From the NCBI GenBank assembly GCA_947652925.1, contig CANTEW010000006.1, positions 1 through 64,000 of the forward strand: DNA of 64,000 nt, in the 5' to 3' direction. Shown piece by piece: positions 48,440-58,748 of the stretch (within the stretch, counting starts at the first letter, position 1; each line of letters opens with the position of its first letter). Position numbers and translations under genes: made by a program. Source of the stretch: an uncultured Lachnospiraceae bacterium (GTDB lineage Bacteria > Bacillota > Clostridia > Lachnospirales > Lachnospiraceae). Under the pieces are notes generated by a model, which did not search any database, was not told the DNA's origin, and was given only the letters and a program-made list of their open reading frames with translations.

Positions 48440-50664
48440 GAAAGACTTTCCTCTAATTCCTGGATCCGGATATCCAGGGCACTGTAACGCCCTGACTCCC
48501 GCTTATTTTCGATCATCTGCCGGAATGTCTCCACACTCCCCACAAGGGCCACACATTTCCTTGCCCTGGTCACCGCCGTATAGAGCAGGTTCCGGTTCAT
48601 CAGCATCTGCGGCCCGGTGAGCAGGGGGATCACCACTGCGGGATATTCGCTCCCCTGGGATTTATGTATCGTCACTGCATAAGCCAATTCCAGCTCATCC
48701 AGCTGTTTAAACGGATAATCCACATACCTGCCCTGGTCAAACTCCACAGTCATCAGTCCGGCAAACTCATTGATCTGACGCACTCTCCCGATATCTCCAT
48801 TGAAGACGCCCACGCCCTTCTCCACAGGGATCCCGTACGCGCCCCGTACCTCCCACTCGAGCTGATAATTATTTTTTATCTGCATCACTTTATCACCCTG
48901 GCGGAAGAGGACATGTCCATATTCTTTCTCTTTTTTGGACTGGTCGGGCGGATTCAGATACCTCTGTAAAAAGGGGTTCAGCTGTTCCACTCCCAGGACG
49001 CCTTTGCGCATGGGCGTGAGGACCTGGATCTCCATTGGATCCGTATGGACATACTTGGGGAGTTTTTCCTGGATCAGCGCCACCACCACCCGCAGGACCA
49101 GGATAGCTTCCTGCCGTTCCAGGAAAAAGAAGTCCCTGCTCTTATTGCTCAGCTCCACCTGCTCCCCCCGGTTGATCTTATGGGCATTGACCACGATATC
49201 GCTCTTGCCCGCCTGCCGGAAGATCCGCTTCAATCCCACCACTGGAAAAGCCTGGGACGCGATGATATCCCGGAGTACATTCCCCGGGCCTACGCTGGGG
49301 AGCTGGTCCACATCCCCCACCAGGATCAGGCGTGTCCCCACGCTCAGGGCCGACAAAAGCGCATGCATCAGATAGATATCCACCATGGACATCTCGTCGA
49401 TGATCACCACATCTGCCTCCAGAGGATTCTGTTCATTCCTGTCAAAATGAACGCCTGCTGAAGACTCTTCCAACACACCGGACAGTTCCAAAAGGCGATG
49501 GATCGTCTGCGCTTCCCATCCAGTGGCCTCTGTCATCCGATTGGCCGCCCGCCCTGTGGGTGCGGCAAGCCGTATCTCCAGCTCTTCCCCTTCAAAATAG
49601 CGGAGCATGGCATTGATCGTCGTGGTCTTTCCAGTCCCCGGCCCTCCCGTGAGTATGGACAAGCCATGACAGGCCGCCTCTCTCACCGCCTCCCGCTGAA
49701 GATCGTCCAGCTGGATATCCGACTCTTTTTCCATAGCGCGGATCCGTTTATCCGTAACTTCCAGATCCTGCGGGATCTGCACATCCAGTTCCCGCAGTTT
49801 CCGCGCTGCGCTCAGTTCCAGGTAATAGAGCTGGCTGCTGTAGACTACGGGGCCCGCCCCCATCTCTTTTAAGATCACTTTCCGCTCAATGGCCAGATCC
49901 ATCAGATTTTTTTCCATGATCTCCATCTCTACCTGCAAGAGGGAAGAAGCCTGCTGGAACAGGGCCTGTCTTGGGAGGTATACATGGCCCTGGCCTGTCG
50001 CCAGGAGCAGGGTATATAGGAGACCGCTCTTGACCCTGTGACCGGAATCCCCGCGGATCCCAATCTTCCCCGCGATCTCGTCAGCCACCTTAAACCCCAC
50101 CCCTGGGATATCTTCAGCCATCTGATACGGATTTTCCCTCAGCACCTGATAGAGTCCCTGTCCATACTGCTGGTAGATCTTCGCACCCAGGTTCAGAGAG
50201 ATCCCATATTTCTGCAGGAAGATCATGGCTTTTCTCATATCGGACTTTTCTTCCACCTGCTGCGCGATCTCCCGGGCCATCCGCTCGCTGATCCCTTTTA
50301 CCTCTGAGAGCCGCTCCGGTTCTTCTTCCACCACCCGGATCGTATCTTCCCCAAAATGCTTTACGATCCTGGCTGCGAGGGCCGCTCCCACCCCTTTGAT
50401 CGCGCCGGATCCCAGATAGCGTTCCATTGCGGCCGTATCTTCCGGCACTTTCGTCTGAAAAGACTCGATATGGAATTGCTGCCCATAGACGGAATGTTCC
50501 GTATAATGGCCCTGTGCCTCGATGGCCTCGCCCTGGCCGATATATTGGAACGTGCCCACACAGGTGATCTCTGTCCCTTCCTCCGCCAGCACAAAAACTG
50601 TATAACCGTTTTCTTCATTCCTGAATATGATATGGTCCACATATCCGGAAACGCTGTCTGTCAT
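48436..50664 (-). CDS. recD2: RecD2-type ATP-dependent DNA helicase
   Basis: 742 residues, usual for RecD2. The N-terminal region has HhH-like segments (LGSGAIKGVGAALAARIVKHFGED, ENPYQMAEDIPGVGFKVADEIA). Superfamily 1 motifs follow: Walker A TGGPGTGKTTTINA near 345, Walker B VVIIDEMSMVDIYL, and the C-terminal VTIHKSQGSEYPAVVI and TAVTRARKCVALVG. It is a 5'-3' helicase of repair and fork processing, independent of RecBC. It is coupled to comFC. Confidence 0.96.
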   Translation of the reverse strand: MTDSVSGYVDHIIFRNEENGYTVFVLAEEGTEITCVGTFQYIGQGEAIEAQGHYTEHSVYGQQFHIESFQTKVPEDTAAMERYLGSGAIKGVGAALAARIVKHFGEDTIRVVEEEPERLSEVKGISERMAREIAQQVEEKSDMRKAMIFLQKYGISLNLGAKIYQQYGQGLYQVLRENPYQMAEDIPGVGFKVADEIAGKIGIRGDSGHRVKSGLLYTLLLATGQGHVYLPRQALFQQASSLLQVEMEIMEKNLMDLAIERKVILKEMGAGPVVYSSQLYYLELSAARKLRELDVQIPQDLEVTDKRIRAMEKESDIQLDDLQREAVREAACHGLSILTGGPGTGKTTTINAMLRYFEGEELEIRLAAPTGRAANRMTEATGWEAQTIHRLLELSGVLEESSAGVHFDRNEQNPLEADVVIIDEMSMVDIYLMHALLSALSVGTRLILVGDVDQLPSVGPGNVLRDIIASQAFPVVGLKRIFRQAGKSDIVVNAHKINRGEQVELSNKSRDFFFLERQEAILVLRVVVALIQEKLPKYVHTDPMEIQVLTPMRKGVLGVEQLNPFLQRYLNPPDQSKKEKEYGHVLFRQGDKVMQIKNNYQLEWEVRGAYGIPVEKGVGVFNGDIGRVRQINEFAGLMTVEFDQGRYVDYPFKQLDELELAYAVTIHKSQGSEYPAVVIPLLTGPQMLMNRNLLYTAVTRARKCVALVGSVETFRQMIENKRESGRYSALDIRIQELEESLS

Positions 50665-50678
50665 AGCACTGCCCCCTC

Positions 50679-51662
50679 TTACATCTCCGCGGCGATCTCC
50701 GCGTATTTCCCAGTCCCTACAGCCACAGCCAGCATAGGCTCCTGTGCTGTCATAGTATTGATCCCGGTCTTCTGTTCGATCAGATCCTCAATGCCCCCTA
50801 AGAGAGCGCCGCCGCCTGTGAGTACGATCCCTCTGTCCACCACATCAGCCGCCAGTTCCGGCGGCGTCTTCTCCAGGACTCCATGCACCGCATCCACGAT
50901 CTGGGATGTACATTCATACATAGCCTGGCGAATCTCCTCTGAAGTCAGAGTGACAGATTTTGGCAGACCTGTGATCACGTTGCGTCCCTTCACTTCCAGA
51001 GTCAGCAGTTCCGGACGTTCGCAGGCCATCCCGATCTGGATCTTGATGTCTTCCGCCGTGCGCTCACCGATGAACAGATTATGGTTCTTGCGCACATGGC
51101 GCATGATCGCCTCGTCAAAATTATCCCCGGCTACTTTCACCGAAGCGGAGACCACCGTCCCTCCCAGGGAGATCACGGCGATATCAGAAGTGCCCCCTCC
51201 GATATCCACCACCATATTCCCACAGGGACGCAGGATATCGATCCCGGACCCGATAGCCGCCGCTATGGGTTCCTCGATCAGATGGACTTCCCGGGCACCC
51301 GCCTGGTATGTGGCCTCTTCCACCGCTTTTTTCTCCACTTCTGTCACGCCGCTGGGCACGCAGATACTGATACGGGGCTTTCTGAACGCCCGTCTCCCAA
51401 TGGCCTTGGAGATAAAATATTTTAACATTTTTTCAGTGATATCGTAATCCGAGATCACCCCTTGCCGTAAAGGCCGTATGGCTACCACATTTCCCGGCGT
51501 GCGCCCGATCATCTGGCGTGCCTCTTCCCCGATCGCTTTGATCTTCTCCGTATCTTTATCGTATGCTACGACAGAGGGTTCTTTCAATACAATTCCTTTT
51601 CCCGTGGCATATACCAATATACTGGATGTGCCCAGATCTATTCCAATGTCCGTTGCCGCCAT
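50679..51662 (-). CDS. mbl: MreB/Mbl rod-shape actin homolog
   Basis: 327 residues. The actin-like ATPase motifs are DIGIDLGTSSILVYATGKGIVL (phosphate 1), VVDIGGGTSDIAVISLGG (phosphate 2) and GIVLTGGGALLGGIEDLI (adenosine). It organises lateral wall synthesis at the membrane. No mreC or mreD follows, so it is a paralog of the Mbl/MreBH sort rather than the mreBCD gene; the symbol is a best guess. The ribosome binding site is AAGGGG. Confidence 0.85.
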   Translation of the reverse strand: MAATDIGIDLGTSSILVYATGKGIVLKEPSVVAYDKDTEKIKAIGEEARQMIGRTPGNVVAIRPLRQGVISDYDITEKMLKYFISKAIGRRAFRKPRISICVPSGVTEVEKKAVEEATYQAGAREVHLIEEPIAAAIGSGIDILRPCGNMVVDIGGGTSDIAVISLGGTVVSASVKVAGDNFDEAIMRHVRKNHNLFIGERTAEDIKIQIGMACERPELLTLEVKGRNVITGLPKSVTLTSEEIRQAMYECTSQIVDAVHGVLEKTPPELAADVVDRGIVLTGGGALLGGIEDLIEQKTGINTMTAQEPMLAVAVGTGKYAEIAAEM

Positions 51663-51721
51663 CGCGATCCCCTTTCCTGCAGAACATGATATTTATTTTA
51701 TATCCAAAAAAGTATCCTCTC

Positions 51722-54586
51722 TCACGCACCCGCTGCACCCGTGGATGCATGGATCATCTTATCGATGTAGATCCCTGTATAAGACTGGTCGCAGGCGGCC
51801 ACCTGTTCCGGCGTCCCCTGGGCAACGACTGTGCCGCCCCGGTCCCCGCCTTCCGGCCCGATATCGATGATATGGTCCGCCGTCTTGATCACGTCCAGAT
51901 TGTGTTCGATGACCACGACGGAATTCCCGCCTTTTGCCAGACGCTGTAAGATCTGGATCAATTTATGCACATCTGCAAAATGCAGTCCCGTAGTCGGTTC
52001 ATCCAGGATATAGATGGTCTTTCCCGTACTCCTCTTGCTCAATTCCGTGGCCAGCTTCACCCGCTGGGCTTCACCGCCGGACAGAGTCGTAGAGGGCTGT
52101 CCCAGGCGGATATAGGGCAGGCCCACATCGTACAGCGTCTGGATCTTTCGGTTGATGGAAGGGATCGCCTGGAAAAAATCCAGGGCCTCCTCCACCGTCA
52201 TATCCAATACATCAAAGATACTCTTATCCTTGTATTTTACCTCCAAAGTTTCCCGGTTATACCGTTTCCCCTGACAAACTTCACAGGGCACATACACATC
52301 CGGCAGAAAATGCATCTCGATCTTCAGGATGCCGTCCCCGCCGCAGGCCTCACAGCGGCCCCCTTTCACATTAAAGCTGAACCGTCCCTTCTTATAGCCG
52401 CGGGCTTTCGCATCCGGCGTAGAGGCAAACAGATCGCGGATCTGGTCGAAGACCCCCGTATACGTGGCCGGATTGGAACGGGGGGTCCGCCCGATCGGAG
52501 ACTGGTCGATATTGATCACCTTGTCCAGCTGTTCGATCCCTGCGATCCCCTTATGTCTCCCCGGGATCACCCTGGCCCTGTTCAGTTTCCTCGCCAGGCC
52601 TTTATAGAGGATCTCATTGACCAGTGAACTCTTTCCCGAACCGGAAACCCCGGTCACACAGGTGATCACCCCCAGAGGGATGTCCACATCCACATTTTTC
52701 AGGTTGTTCTCAGCCGCTCCCCGGATCTTCAGATAACCGGTAGGCTCTTTCCTGGTCTCCGGGACAGGGATCTGTATCCGGCCGCTCAGATACTGCCCGG
52801 TAATGGAATCTTTGTTCTCCATCAATTCCTTGGCCGTCCCGATGCCCACCAGCCTGCCGCCGTGTTCCCCTGCGCCCGGCCCGATGTCCACCACGCAGTC
52901 CGCGGCCAGCATGGTGTCCGCGTCATGCTCCACCACGATCAGCGTATTGCCAAGATCGCGCAGATGGCAGAGGGTGCGCAGCAGCTTATCGTTATCCCTC
53001 TGGTGCAGGCCGATGCTGGGTTCATCCAGGATATAGGCTACGCCCACCAGCCCGGACCCGATCTGGGTCGCCAGACGGATGCGCTGGGCCTCCCCGCCGG
53101 ATAAGGTGGCTGTAGCCCTGGACAGAGTCAGATATTCCAGCCCCACATCCACCAGAAAACCGACCCGGGCGCGGATCTCTTTTAAGACCTGATGCCCGAT
53201 CAGCTCCTGTTGTTTTGTCAATTCCAGATGCTCCAGGAACTCCTGGAGCTTGACAATGGACATAGAGGTCACTTTATAGATATTCTCGCCGCCCACAGTC
53301 ACCGCCAGGGACTCCTGCTTCAGCCGCTGGCCTTTGCAGACGCGGCAGGGCGTGATCCGCATGAAACTCTCATATTCCTGCTTGCTGGTCTCAGACCCGG
53401 TCTCCCGGTAACGCCGCTCCACATTGCGGATCAGTCCCTCAAAAGCAACATCATAGACGCCCTCGCCCCTCTGTCCTTTATAGCGGACTTTGACTTTTTT
53501 TCCGTCCGTACCGTAAATGATCACATCCTGGATATCCTGGGTATAGTCCTCAAAAGGTGTGTCCAGGTCAAAATCATACTCTCTCGCCAGCGCATCCAGG
53601 ATAGCCCTGGTGAAGCTCCCCTTATCTGTACAGGAATGCCATCCCATCACTGCGATCGCCCCCTGGGAGATGCTCAGCGTCTGATCCGGGATCATCAGAT
53701 CCACATCAAATTCCATCTTGTATCCCAGCCCGCTGCAGGCGGGACAGGCTCCGAATGGATTGTTAAATGAAAAACTCCTGGGCTCGATCTCGTCTATGCT
53801 CACCCCGCAATCCGGACAGGAAAAACTCTGGCTGAAATTGATCACATTACCGTCCATCGTATCCACCACCAGCAGCCCCTCCGCCAGAGACAGTACATTC
53901 TCGATAGAATCTGTCAGCCGTTTCTCGATCCCTGGCTTGACCACCAGCCGGTCCACCACGATCTCTATATTATGTTTGATATTTTTTTCCAGAGTGATCT
54001 CCTCAGACAGATCGTACAGGTTCCCGTCCACCTGTACGCGGACGTACCCGCTCTTTTTTGCCTGTTCGAACAACTTCGCATGGGTACCCTTGCGCCCTCT
54101 GACCACCGGAGCCAACAATTGGATACGGGTCTTTTCCGGCAGTGCCATGATCTGGTCTACCATCTGGTCCACCGTCTGGCGCATGATCTCCCGTCCGCAT
54201 TTCGGACAATGGGGGATACCGATCCGCGCGTAGAGCAGGCGGAAATAGTCATAGATCTCCGTGACTGTCCCCACCGTAGACCGGGGATTCCGGTTCGTCG
54301 ATTTCTGATCGATCGAGATCGCCGGGGACAGCCCTTCGATGCTCTCCACGTCCGGCTTCTCCATCTGTCCCAGGAACTGTCTGGCGTAGGATGTGAGGGA
54401 TTCCATATACCGTCTCTGTCCTTCTGCATAGATGGTATCAAAAGCCAGGGAACTCTTCCCGGAACCTGAGAGTCCAGTCAGGACCACAAATTCATTCCGG
54501 GGGATATCCACATCAAGATTCTTCAGATTATTCTCGTTCGCTCCCCGGATCTTTATAAACTCTTTCGATTTCTTTGGTGCTGCCAT
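51722..54586 (-). CDS. uvrA: Excinuclease ABC subunit A
   Basis: 954 residues, full length. Two ABC modules: Walker [18 protein letters not shown] near residue 33 with a zinc site ([32 protein letters not shown]), and Walker [17 protein letters not shown] near 640 with zinc site [32 protein letters not shown]. Signatures are [18 protein letters not shown] and [17 protein letters not shown]. It recognises DNA lesions in nucleotide excision repair. uvrB is not adjacent within the window. It has its own promoter. Confidence 0.98.
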   Translation of the reverse strand: MAAPKKSKEFIKIRGANENNLKNLDVDIPRNEFVVLTGLSGSGKSSLAFDTIYAEGQRRYMESLTSYARQFLGQMEKPDVESIEGLSPAISIDQKSTNRNPRSTVGTVTEIYDYFRLLYARIGIPHCPKCGREIMRQTVDQMVDQIMALPEKTRIQLLAPVVRGRKGTHAKLFEQAKKSGYVRVQVDGNLYDLSEEITLEKNIKHNIEIVVDRLVVKPGIEKRLTDSIENVLSLAEGLLVVDTMDGNVINFSQSFSCPDCGVSIDEIEPRSFSFNNPFGACPACSGLGYKMEFDVDLMIPDQTLSISQGAIAVMGWHSCTDKGSFTRAILDALAREYDFDLDTPFEDYTQDIQDVIIYGTDGKKVKVRYKGQRGEGVYDVAFEGLIRNVERRYRETGSETSKQEYESFMRITPCRVCKGQRLKQESLAVTVGGENIYKVTSMSIVKLQEFLEHLELTKQQELIGHQVLKEIRARVGFLVDVGLEYLTLSRATATLSGGEAQRIRLATQIGSGLVGVAYILDEPSIGLHQRDNDKLLRTLCHLRDLGNTLIVVEHDADTMLAADCVVDIGPGAGEHGGRLVGIGTAKELMENKDSITGQYLSGRIQIPVPETRKEPTGYLKIRGAAENNLKNVDVDIPLGVITCVTGVSGSGKSSLVNEILYKGLARKLNRARVIPGRHKGIAGIEQLDKVINIDQSPIGRTPRSNPATYTGVFDQIRDLFASTPDAKARGYKKGRFSFNVKGGRCEACGGDGILKIEMHFLPDVYVPCEVCQGKRYNRETLEVKYKDKSIFDVLDMTVEEALDFFQAIPSINRKIQTLYDVGLPYIRLGQPSTTLSGGEAQRVKLATELSKRSTGKTIYILDEPTTGLHFADVHKLIQILQRLAKGGNSVVVIEHNLDVIKTADHIIDIGPEGGDRGGTVVAQGTPEQVAACDQSYTGIYIDKMIHASTGAAGA

Positions 54587-54644
54587 GATGCTTCTCCTTA
54601 TGCTCTACAAGATATAAGATATCCATTTCCTTGATCTTCCATAC

Positions 54645-54673
54645 AGTGTATCACAAATGGACAGGATTTTCAA
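54645..54673 (-). promoter_or_regulatory. Promoter of uvrA
   Basis: Minus strand -35 TTGAAA (54668-54673), 17-bp spacer, -10 TACACT (54645-54650). I see no CGAAC-N4-GTTCG LexA box nearby. Confidence 0.55.
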
Positions 54674-54771
54674 ACATCCGTTCGTATTTTATACTTTTTT
54701 TATGATCTTACCATCATAACATAAACCCGGAGCCCGCTCAAGGTTTTCGCAAAAAATGGACAGATCCCTTC

Positions 54772-54800
54772 TTGACATTTGGCCTGCTCCATGATATACA
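54772..54800 (+). promoter_or_regulatory. Promoter of hisD
   Basis: -35 TTGACA (54772-54777), exact 17-bp spacer, -10 TATACA (54795-54800), 44 bp before the hisD start. No T-box leader fits in this short space. Confidence 0.75.
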
Positions 54801-54843
54801 ATCAACATACAGAAACTCCAATACATAAAGAAGGAAGCACATC

Positions 54844-56118
54844 ATGAAGATATTAAAAAGTTCAAGGAAACGCACACCCGCAGACACCCGCAGCCTGCAG
54901 ACTGCCGTAGCAGAGATCATCGACCGGGTCTGCCGGGAAGGGGACGATGCATTGAGATATTATGCGCAGAGATTTGACCAGTGCAGCCGCATAAACATAC
55001 GCGTCACGCAAGAAGAGATCCGGGACGCTTACCAGAAGCTCAGATCCCAGGAGATCGAAGATATGAAAACAGCCCTGGGGAACATCCGTGCATTTGCCCA
55101 GGCACAGCGAGGGACTCTGACTGAGATAGAGGATTTCAGCCCTATGCCCGGCATCCATCTGGGCCACCGGGTCATCCCCGTACGTTCCTGCTGCTGTTAC
55201 GTGCCGGGGGGCAGCTATCCCCTTTATTCCACAGCGCTGATGCTGGCGGCTCCCGCCAAAGCCGCCGGTGTCCCCCGTATCACCGCCTGCTCGCCTGTGG
55301 TCAAAGGCAGCGGCAATATCCACCCGAAGACTCTGGTCGCCATGGACCTGGCGGGTGTGGATGAGATCTATGCCGTGGGCGGCGCCCAGGCGATCGCCGC
55401 TTTCTCCTACGGCACAGAGCAGATCCAGCCTGTAGACCTGATCGTAGGTCCGGGCAACCAGTATGTCACAGAAGCCAAACGCCAATGTTACGGGCAGGTG
55501 GGCATCGATTTTGTCGCAGGCCCCAGCGAAGTCCTGGTGCTGGCAGACCAGACGGCCGATCCGGATGTGGTAGCCGCCGACCTCCTCGCCCAGTCGGAAC
55601 ACGACCCCAATGCAAAGGGTATCGTCATCACTATTGATGAGACTTTTGGCCAGGCCGTAGCCGCCTCTGTGCAAAAACAGCTGGAGACTCTGGAGACCGC
55701 CCCCATCGCCCGGCAGTCCTGGGAGGCCTACGGCGAGATCCTCCTGGCGGACTCTCTCCAGGAGGCTGTTGGACTCATCAACGCTTACGCCCCGGAACAC
55801 CTGGAGATCAACGTACACGACCCACAAGAGATCCTGCCGCTCTTACACAACTACGGCTCTCTCTTCATCGGCGAGAACACGGCGGAAGTATTCGGGGACT
55901 ATGCTTCCGGCACAAACCACACCCTGCCCACTCTGCGGGCTTCCCGCTATACAGGGGGCGTATGGGTGGGGACGTTCCTGAAGACCTGCACCCACCAGAG
56001 CATGACCCCCGAAGCTTCGCAGAAGATCGCGCCCCTGGTGGCGCGTATGGCCAGAGGCGAAGGACTGGCCGGACATGCAAGGGCAGCCCAGATCCGGGCT
56101 GACGGCAACAGATCATGA
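54844..56118 (+). CDS. hisD: Histidinol dehydrogenase
   Basis: 424 residues, normal length. It oxidises histidinol to histidine in two NAD-dependent steps. Signatures: VGPGNQYVTEAKRQCYGQVGIDFVAGPSEVLVLAD and ASGTNHTLPTLRASRYTGGV. It is monocistronic, with a strong promoter and inverted repeat after the stop, and no other his genes are around. A stand-alone copy could serve histidine synthesis or oxidise another amino alcohol. Confidence 0.95.
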   Translation: MKILKSSRKRTPADTRSLQTAVAEIIDRVCREGDDALRYYAQRFDQCSRINIRVTQEEIRDAYQKLRSQEIEDMKTALGNIRAFAQAQRGTLTEIEDFSPMPGIHLGHRVIPVRSCCCYVPGGSYPLYSTALMLAAPAKAAGVPRITACSPVVKGSGNIHPKTLVAMDLAGVDEIYAVGGAQAIAAFSYGTEQIQPVDLIVGPGNQYVTEAKRQCYGQVGIDFVAGPSEVLVLADQTADPDVVAADLLAQSEHDPNAKGIVITIDETFGQAVAASVQKQLETLETAPIARQSWEAYGEILLADSLQEAVGLINAYAPEHLEINVHDPQEILPLLHNYGSLFIGENTAEVFGDYASGTNHTLPTLRASRYTGGVWVGTFLKTCTHQSMTPEASQKIAPLVARMARGEGLAGHARAAQIRADGNRS

Positions 56119-56138
56119 GAGACAAAAAATAGTCAAAA

Positions 56139-56193
56139 ATACTCCTTTTCGATAAAATCCCTCTATATCCTGGCTTTTATCGAAAAGGAGTAT
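56139..56193. terminator. Long inverted repeat between hisD and mutarotase-like gene
   Basis: A 19-bp perfect stem: ATACTCCTTTTCGATAAAA (56139-56157) pairs with 56175-56193 across a 17-nt loop. On the minus strand the stem is followed by a T-rich run (ATTTTTGACTATTTTTT), so it mainly ends the leftward sugar operon; it may also serve hisD. Confidence 0.7.
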
Positions 56194-56213
56194 CTCTCTG
56201 ACAAAAAACATAT

Positions 56214-57086
56214 TCAACAGACCGTGATACTCCACGTATTCACATACTGTTCTCCGCCAGCTAGACGGATCAGATCGCTCTTACATTTAAATTCTTCCAC
56301 AACGTCCTGTCTGGAAGGGAGGGACGTCCAGGGTTCGATACATATATAAGGCGCCTCCGTCCCCGGCGCGTGCCAGAGTCCCAGATAGGGCATGTCCGGA
56401 TAAGATACTCTCACCTGCCGTGTACCCTTATCCGACTTTAACGTCACCTCATCCGCCATATTTTTTAACACGATCGCGTCCTCGTCAAACATCCCATGGG
56501 ACAGCCGCAAGATCCTGCCGTCTTCAAGGGGAAACCGTTCATCCCTCCCGCTCAGAAAGCAGGCGGGCGTATGCCCGATCCGTTCCGGGCAGCTCTGGAG
56601 CGCAAATTCCAGATGATAGTCTGAAAATCCCAATCCTTCCTCAAGAGGCACCCGAAAACCCGGATGCCCTCCGATGCCAAAATACATCGTCTCACAGGAA
56701 CAGTTTGAGACACGATACGTGACCATGACCGTATCACGCCGCAATCTATACGCTGCCTGGAGGACAAAATGATACGGATACATCCGGTAAGTCTCCCCGT
56801 CATCCCGCAGCTCAAAAGTGATGCTCTCTTCCCTCTGCTCCACTACATTGAACAGGCATTTCCTGGCAAAACCATGGATATCCATCTCATATCCTTTACC
56901 TGCCAGCATGTACCTCCCGTCTGTGAACCTCCCCACATAGGGAAAAAGGAGCGGCGACTGCTCGCCCCAATATTGCGGATCCCCATCCCACAGATATTCT
57001 TGTCCGTCTTTTTGGATCGACTTAAGTTCCGCGCCTCTGTCCGACAGGATCAGCTGCAGGTATCCATTCCTGATCTTATGATCCAT
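56214..57086 (-). CDS. Aldose 1-epimerase family protein (LacX/YihR-like)
   Basis: 290 residues of the galactose mutarotase fold in its LacX-like branch: AELKSIQKDGQEYLWDGDPQYWGEQSPLLFPYVGR at the N-terminus, IGGHPGFRVPLEEG (catalytic His region), and the C-terminal CIEPWTSLP with the Glu. It interconverts sugar anomers in the cytoplasm. It is the last gene of the leftward sugar locus, 26 bp after the isomerase. AGGAGG precedes the ATG. Confidence 0.9.
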   Translation of the reverse strand: MDHKIRNGYLQLILSDRGAELKSIQKDGQEYLWDGDPQYWGEQSPLLFPYVGRFTDGRYMLAGKGYEMDIHGFARKCLFNVVEQREESITFELRDDGETYRMYPYHFVLQAAYRLRRDTVMVTYRVSNCSCETMYFGIGGHPGFRVPLEEGLGFSDYHLEFALQSCPERIGHTPACFLSGRDERFPLEDGRILRLSHGMFDEDAIVLKNMADEVTLKSDKGTRQVRVSYPDMPYLGLWHAPGTEAPYICIEPWTSLPSRQDVVEEFKCKSDLIRLAGGEQYVNTWSITVC

Positions 57087-57112
57087 ATCCTCCTCCTGTA
57101 TATCTGTACGCT

Positions 57113-57796
57113 CTATCTCGCCTCCGGATATTCATTGCAGAGCAGACGGTAAGGCGGCTCATCCTCTTCCACTTTCGGGAAACGTCCGATCGGTTCATAA
57201 AAGCGGTTGTCATTCTCATCATCATTGCACATGGAGACTTCTCCCAGAAGGACCGCCCCGCCCGTTTCCGGCATGATGAAATCATGATACATGTACGGGG
57301 TGATCGTGATGCTCTCTCCCGGCCTCAGCCGCACTTTCGTCCCCGCCGGCACGATCTCAGTCTTCCCGTCGCAGCACACTGTCACATCTGTATCCAGCAT
57401 CGACCCGTCTTCCGCCCCATTATACACCGTGATATAGATCTCATTTCCGCCCCGGTTGATGATATCCTCCAGCTTATTCCAGTGATAATGCATGGGCGCC
57501 GTCTGTCCTTCATACAACATAAGGAGTTTTTCCGCATATGGTTTCGGATACTTCTCCGGCATCTTCTGGTTCCCATTACGGATCGTAAAGAGCGAGAACC
57601 CTACTTTATCAAAATCATCCAGACCATAATCTGTGATATCCCAGCCCAGACGATTATCCCGTATCTCATCATACTCATGTCCAACATTTTCCCAGTCCTT
57701 TGCACTCCATCCTGCAAACGGCGGCATCTCAAACCCATGTTTCCTGATCAGAGCTTCCATATCCTTTATCACTTCATTGATCCTCGAACGTTTCAT
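57113..57796 (-). CDS. D-lyxose ketol-isomerase family cupin enzyme
   Basis: 227 residues. It has the cupin-type D-lyxose isomerase pattern: APMHYHWNKLEDIINRGGNEI supplies metal-site His and Glu, and ESITITPYMYHDFIMPETGG supplies the last His. Such enzymes swap aldose and ketose forms (lyxose/xylulose, mannose/fructose) and a related cupin is reported to act on sulfoquinovose. With the mutarotase-like protein, kinase and aldolases it makes an isomerise-phosphorylate-cleave route. The substrate is not told by sequence. AAGGAG sets the start. Confidence 0.85.
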   Translation of the reverse strand: MKRSRINEVIKDMEALIRKHGFEMPPFAGWSAKDWENVGHEYDEIRDNRLGWDITDYGLDDFDKVGFSLFTIRNGNQKMPEKYPKPYAEKLLMLYEGQTAPMHYHWNKLEDIINRGGNEIYITVYNGAEDGSMLDTDVTVCCDGKTEIVPAGTKVRLRPGESITITPYMYHDFIMPETGGAVLLGEVSMCNDDENDNRFYEPIGRFPKVEEDEPPYRLLCNEYPEAR

Positions 57797-57822
57797 AGAT
57801 ATCCTCTCCTTCTATACCAAAT

Positions 57823-57852
57823 GATAGCAGGGAATGTGGGATCCCTGCTATC
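57823..57852. promoter_or_regulatory. 11-bp perfect hairpin between rpiR-type gene and isomerase
   Basis: GATAGCAGGGA (57823-57833) pairs exactly with TCCCTGCTATC (57842-57852) across 8 nt. No T-run follows on the minus strand, so it may be a processing or stabilising hairpin, or an operator, rather than a terminator. Confidence 0.45.
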
Positions 57853-57865
57853 ACTCCGTACATCA

Positions 57866-58726
57866 TCACATTTTATATTCTGATAACATCATTTCCGGTT
57901 TATCGGCATTTTTTGTCTTGATCAGCTCTTCGTTCGTGACAAAATTAAGTAACGCATCGATCACAGCAGTCTCATTTAAATGTGCATAACTCTTATAATA
58001 ACTGAACGCTTCCTCTTTTCCCGAAGAAAGGAGCACATAGTCCGCCAGATCTGAGACCGGAGACTGGGCAAAGGCTGTGATGGCGATACTCTTCAGCCCT
58101 TTCTCTCTTCCCAGTTCCAGCCCCTGGATCACCTGTTTGGACGTCCCGGACTGGGTGATCGCGATCAGGATATCCCCCTCGTCGGCAAGATTCACATGAT
58201 TCAGGAAATATTCCGGCGCAACATTATATGTACATTTCACACCCAGTCTCCCAAGGCGGAATCCCATGTACTGTGCCAGCGGACTGGTGTTGCCCACTGC
58301 CATGATATGTGCCTGTTTACAGGTCTTGAGAAGATCCACACATCCCAACATCACTTTTGGATCGATCGCCCTCCCGATCTCCAGCAGGGCTTTTGCATAT
58401 CCCTGGAACACTTTCTCCACACTGCCTTTTCCCTCCACCGGACTGGCACTGCCGTACTGGAGCTTGCCCAGATCCCGGGCGAGGGTGATCCGAAATTGAT
58501 AATATCCCGTGTATCCGATGTGATGGCACATCCTCACCACTGTCGCATCACTGACCCCGCTGTGTTTCGCCAACTGGGACACATTGGAATCAACGGCCCT
58601 CCGTGGATCCTGCAGGACAAAATCCGCCACCTTTTTTTCTGCAGAAAAGAATTTTCCATAGTTCTCCCTGATGACCTGGAGGACTTCTTTCTCTATGATC
58701 TCTGCTGCTGCATTACTTTTTTCCAC
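57866..58726 (-). CDS. RpiR/MurR-family regulator (HTH + SIS)
   Basis: 286 residues from a GTG start. The N-terminal HTH (VSQLAKHSGVSDATVVRMCHHIGYTGYYQFR, about residues 50-80) is followed by a SIS sugar-phosphate-binding domain (MAVGNTSPLAQYMGFRLGRLG, LIAITQSGTSKQVIQGLELGRE). It likely senses a phosphosugar of this locus. It lies 22 bp after the first aldolase gene and ahead of the isomerase. Confidence 0.92.
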   Translation of the reverse strand: MEKSNAAAEIIEKEVLQVIRENYGKFFSAEKKVADFVLQDPRRAVDSNVSQLAKHSGVSDATVVRMCHHIGYTGYYQFRITLARDLGKLQYGSASPVEGKGSVEKVFQGYAKALLEIGRAIDPKVMLGCVDLLKTCKQAHIMAVGNTSPLAQYMGFRLGRLGVKCTYNVAPEYFLNHVNLADEGDILIAITQSGTSKQVIQGLELGREKGLKSIAITAFAQSPVSDLADYVLLSSGKEEAFSYYKSYAHLNETAVIDALLNFVTNEELIKTKNADKPEMMLSEYKM

Positions 58727-58748
58727 TTACTGATACCTCTATAAAGAT

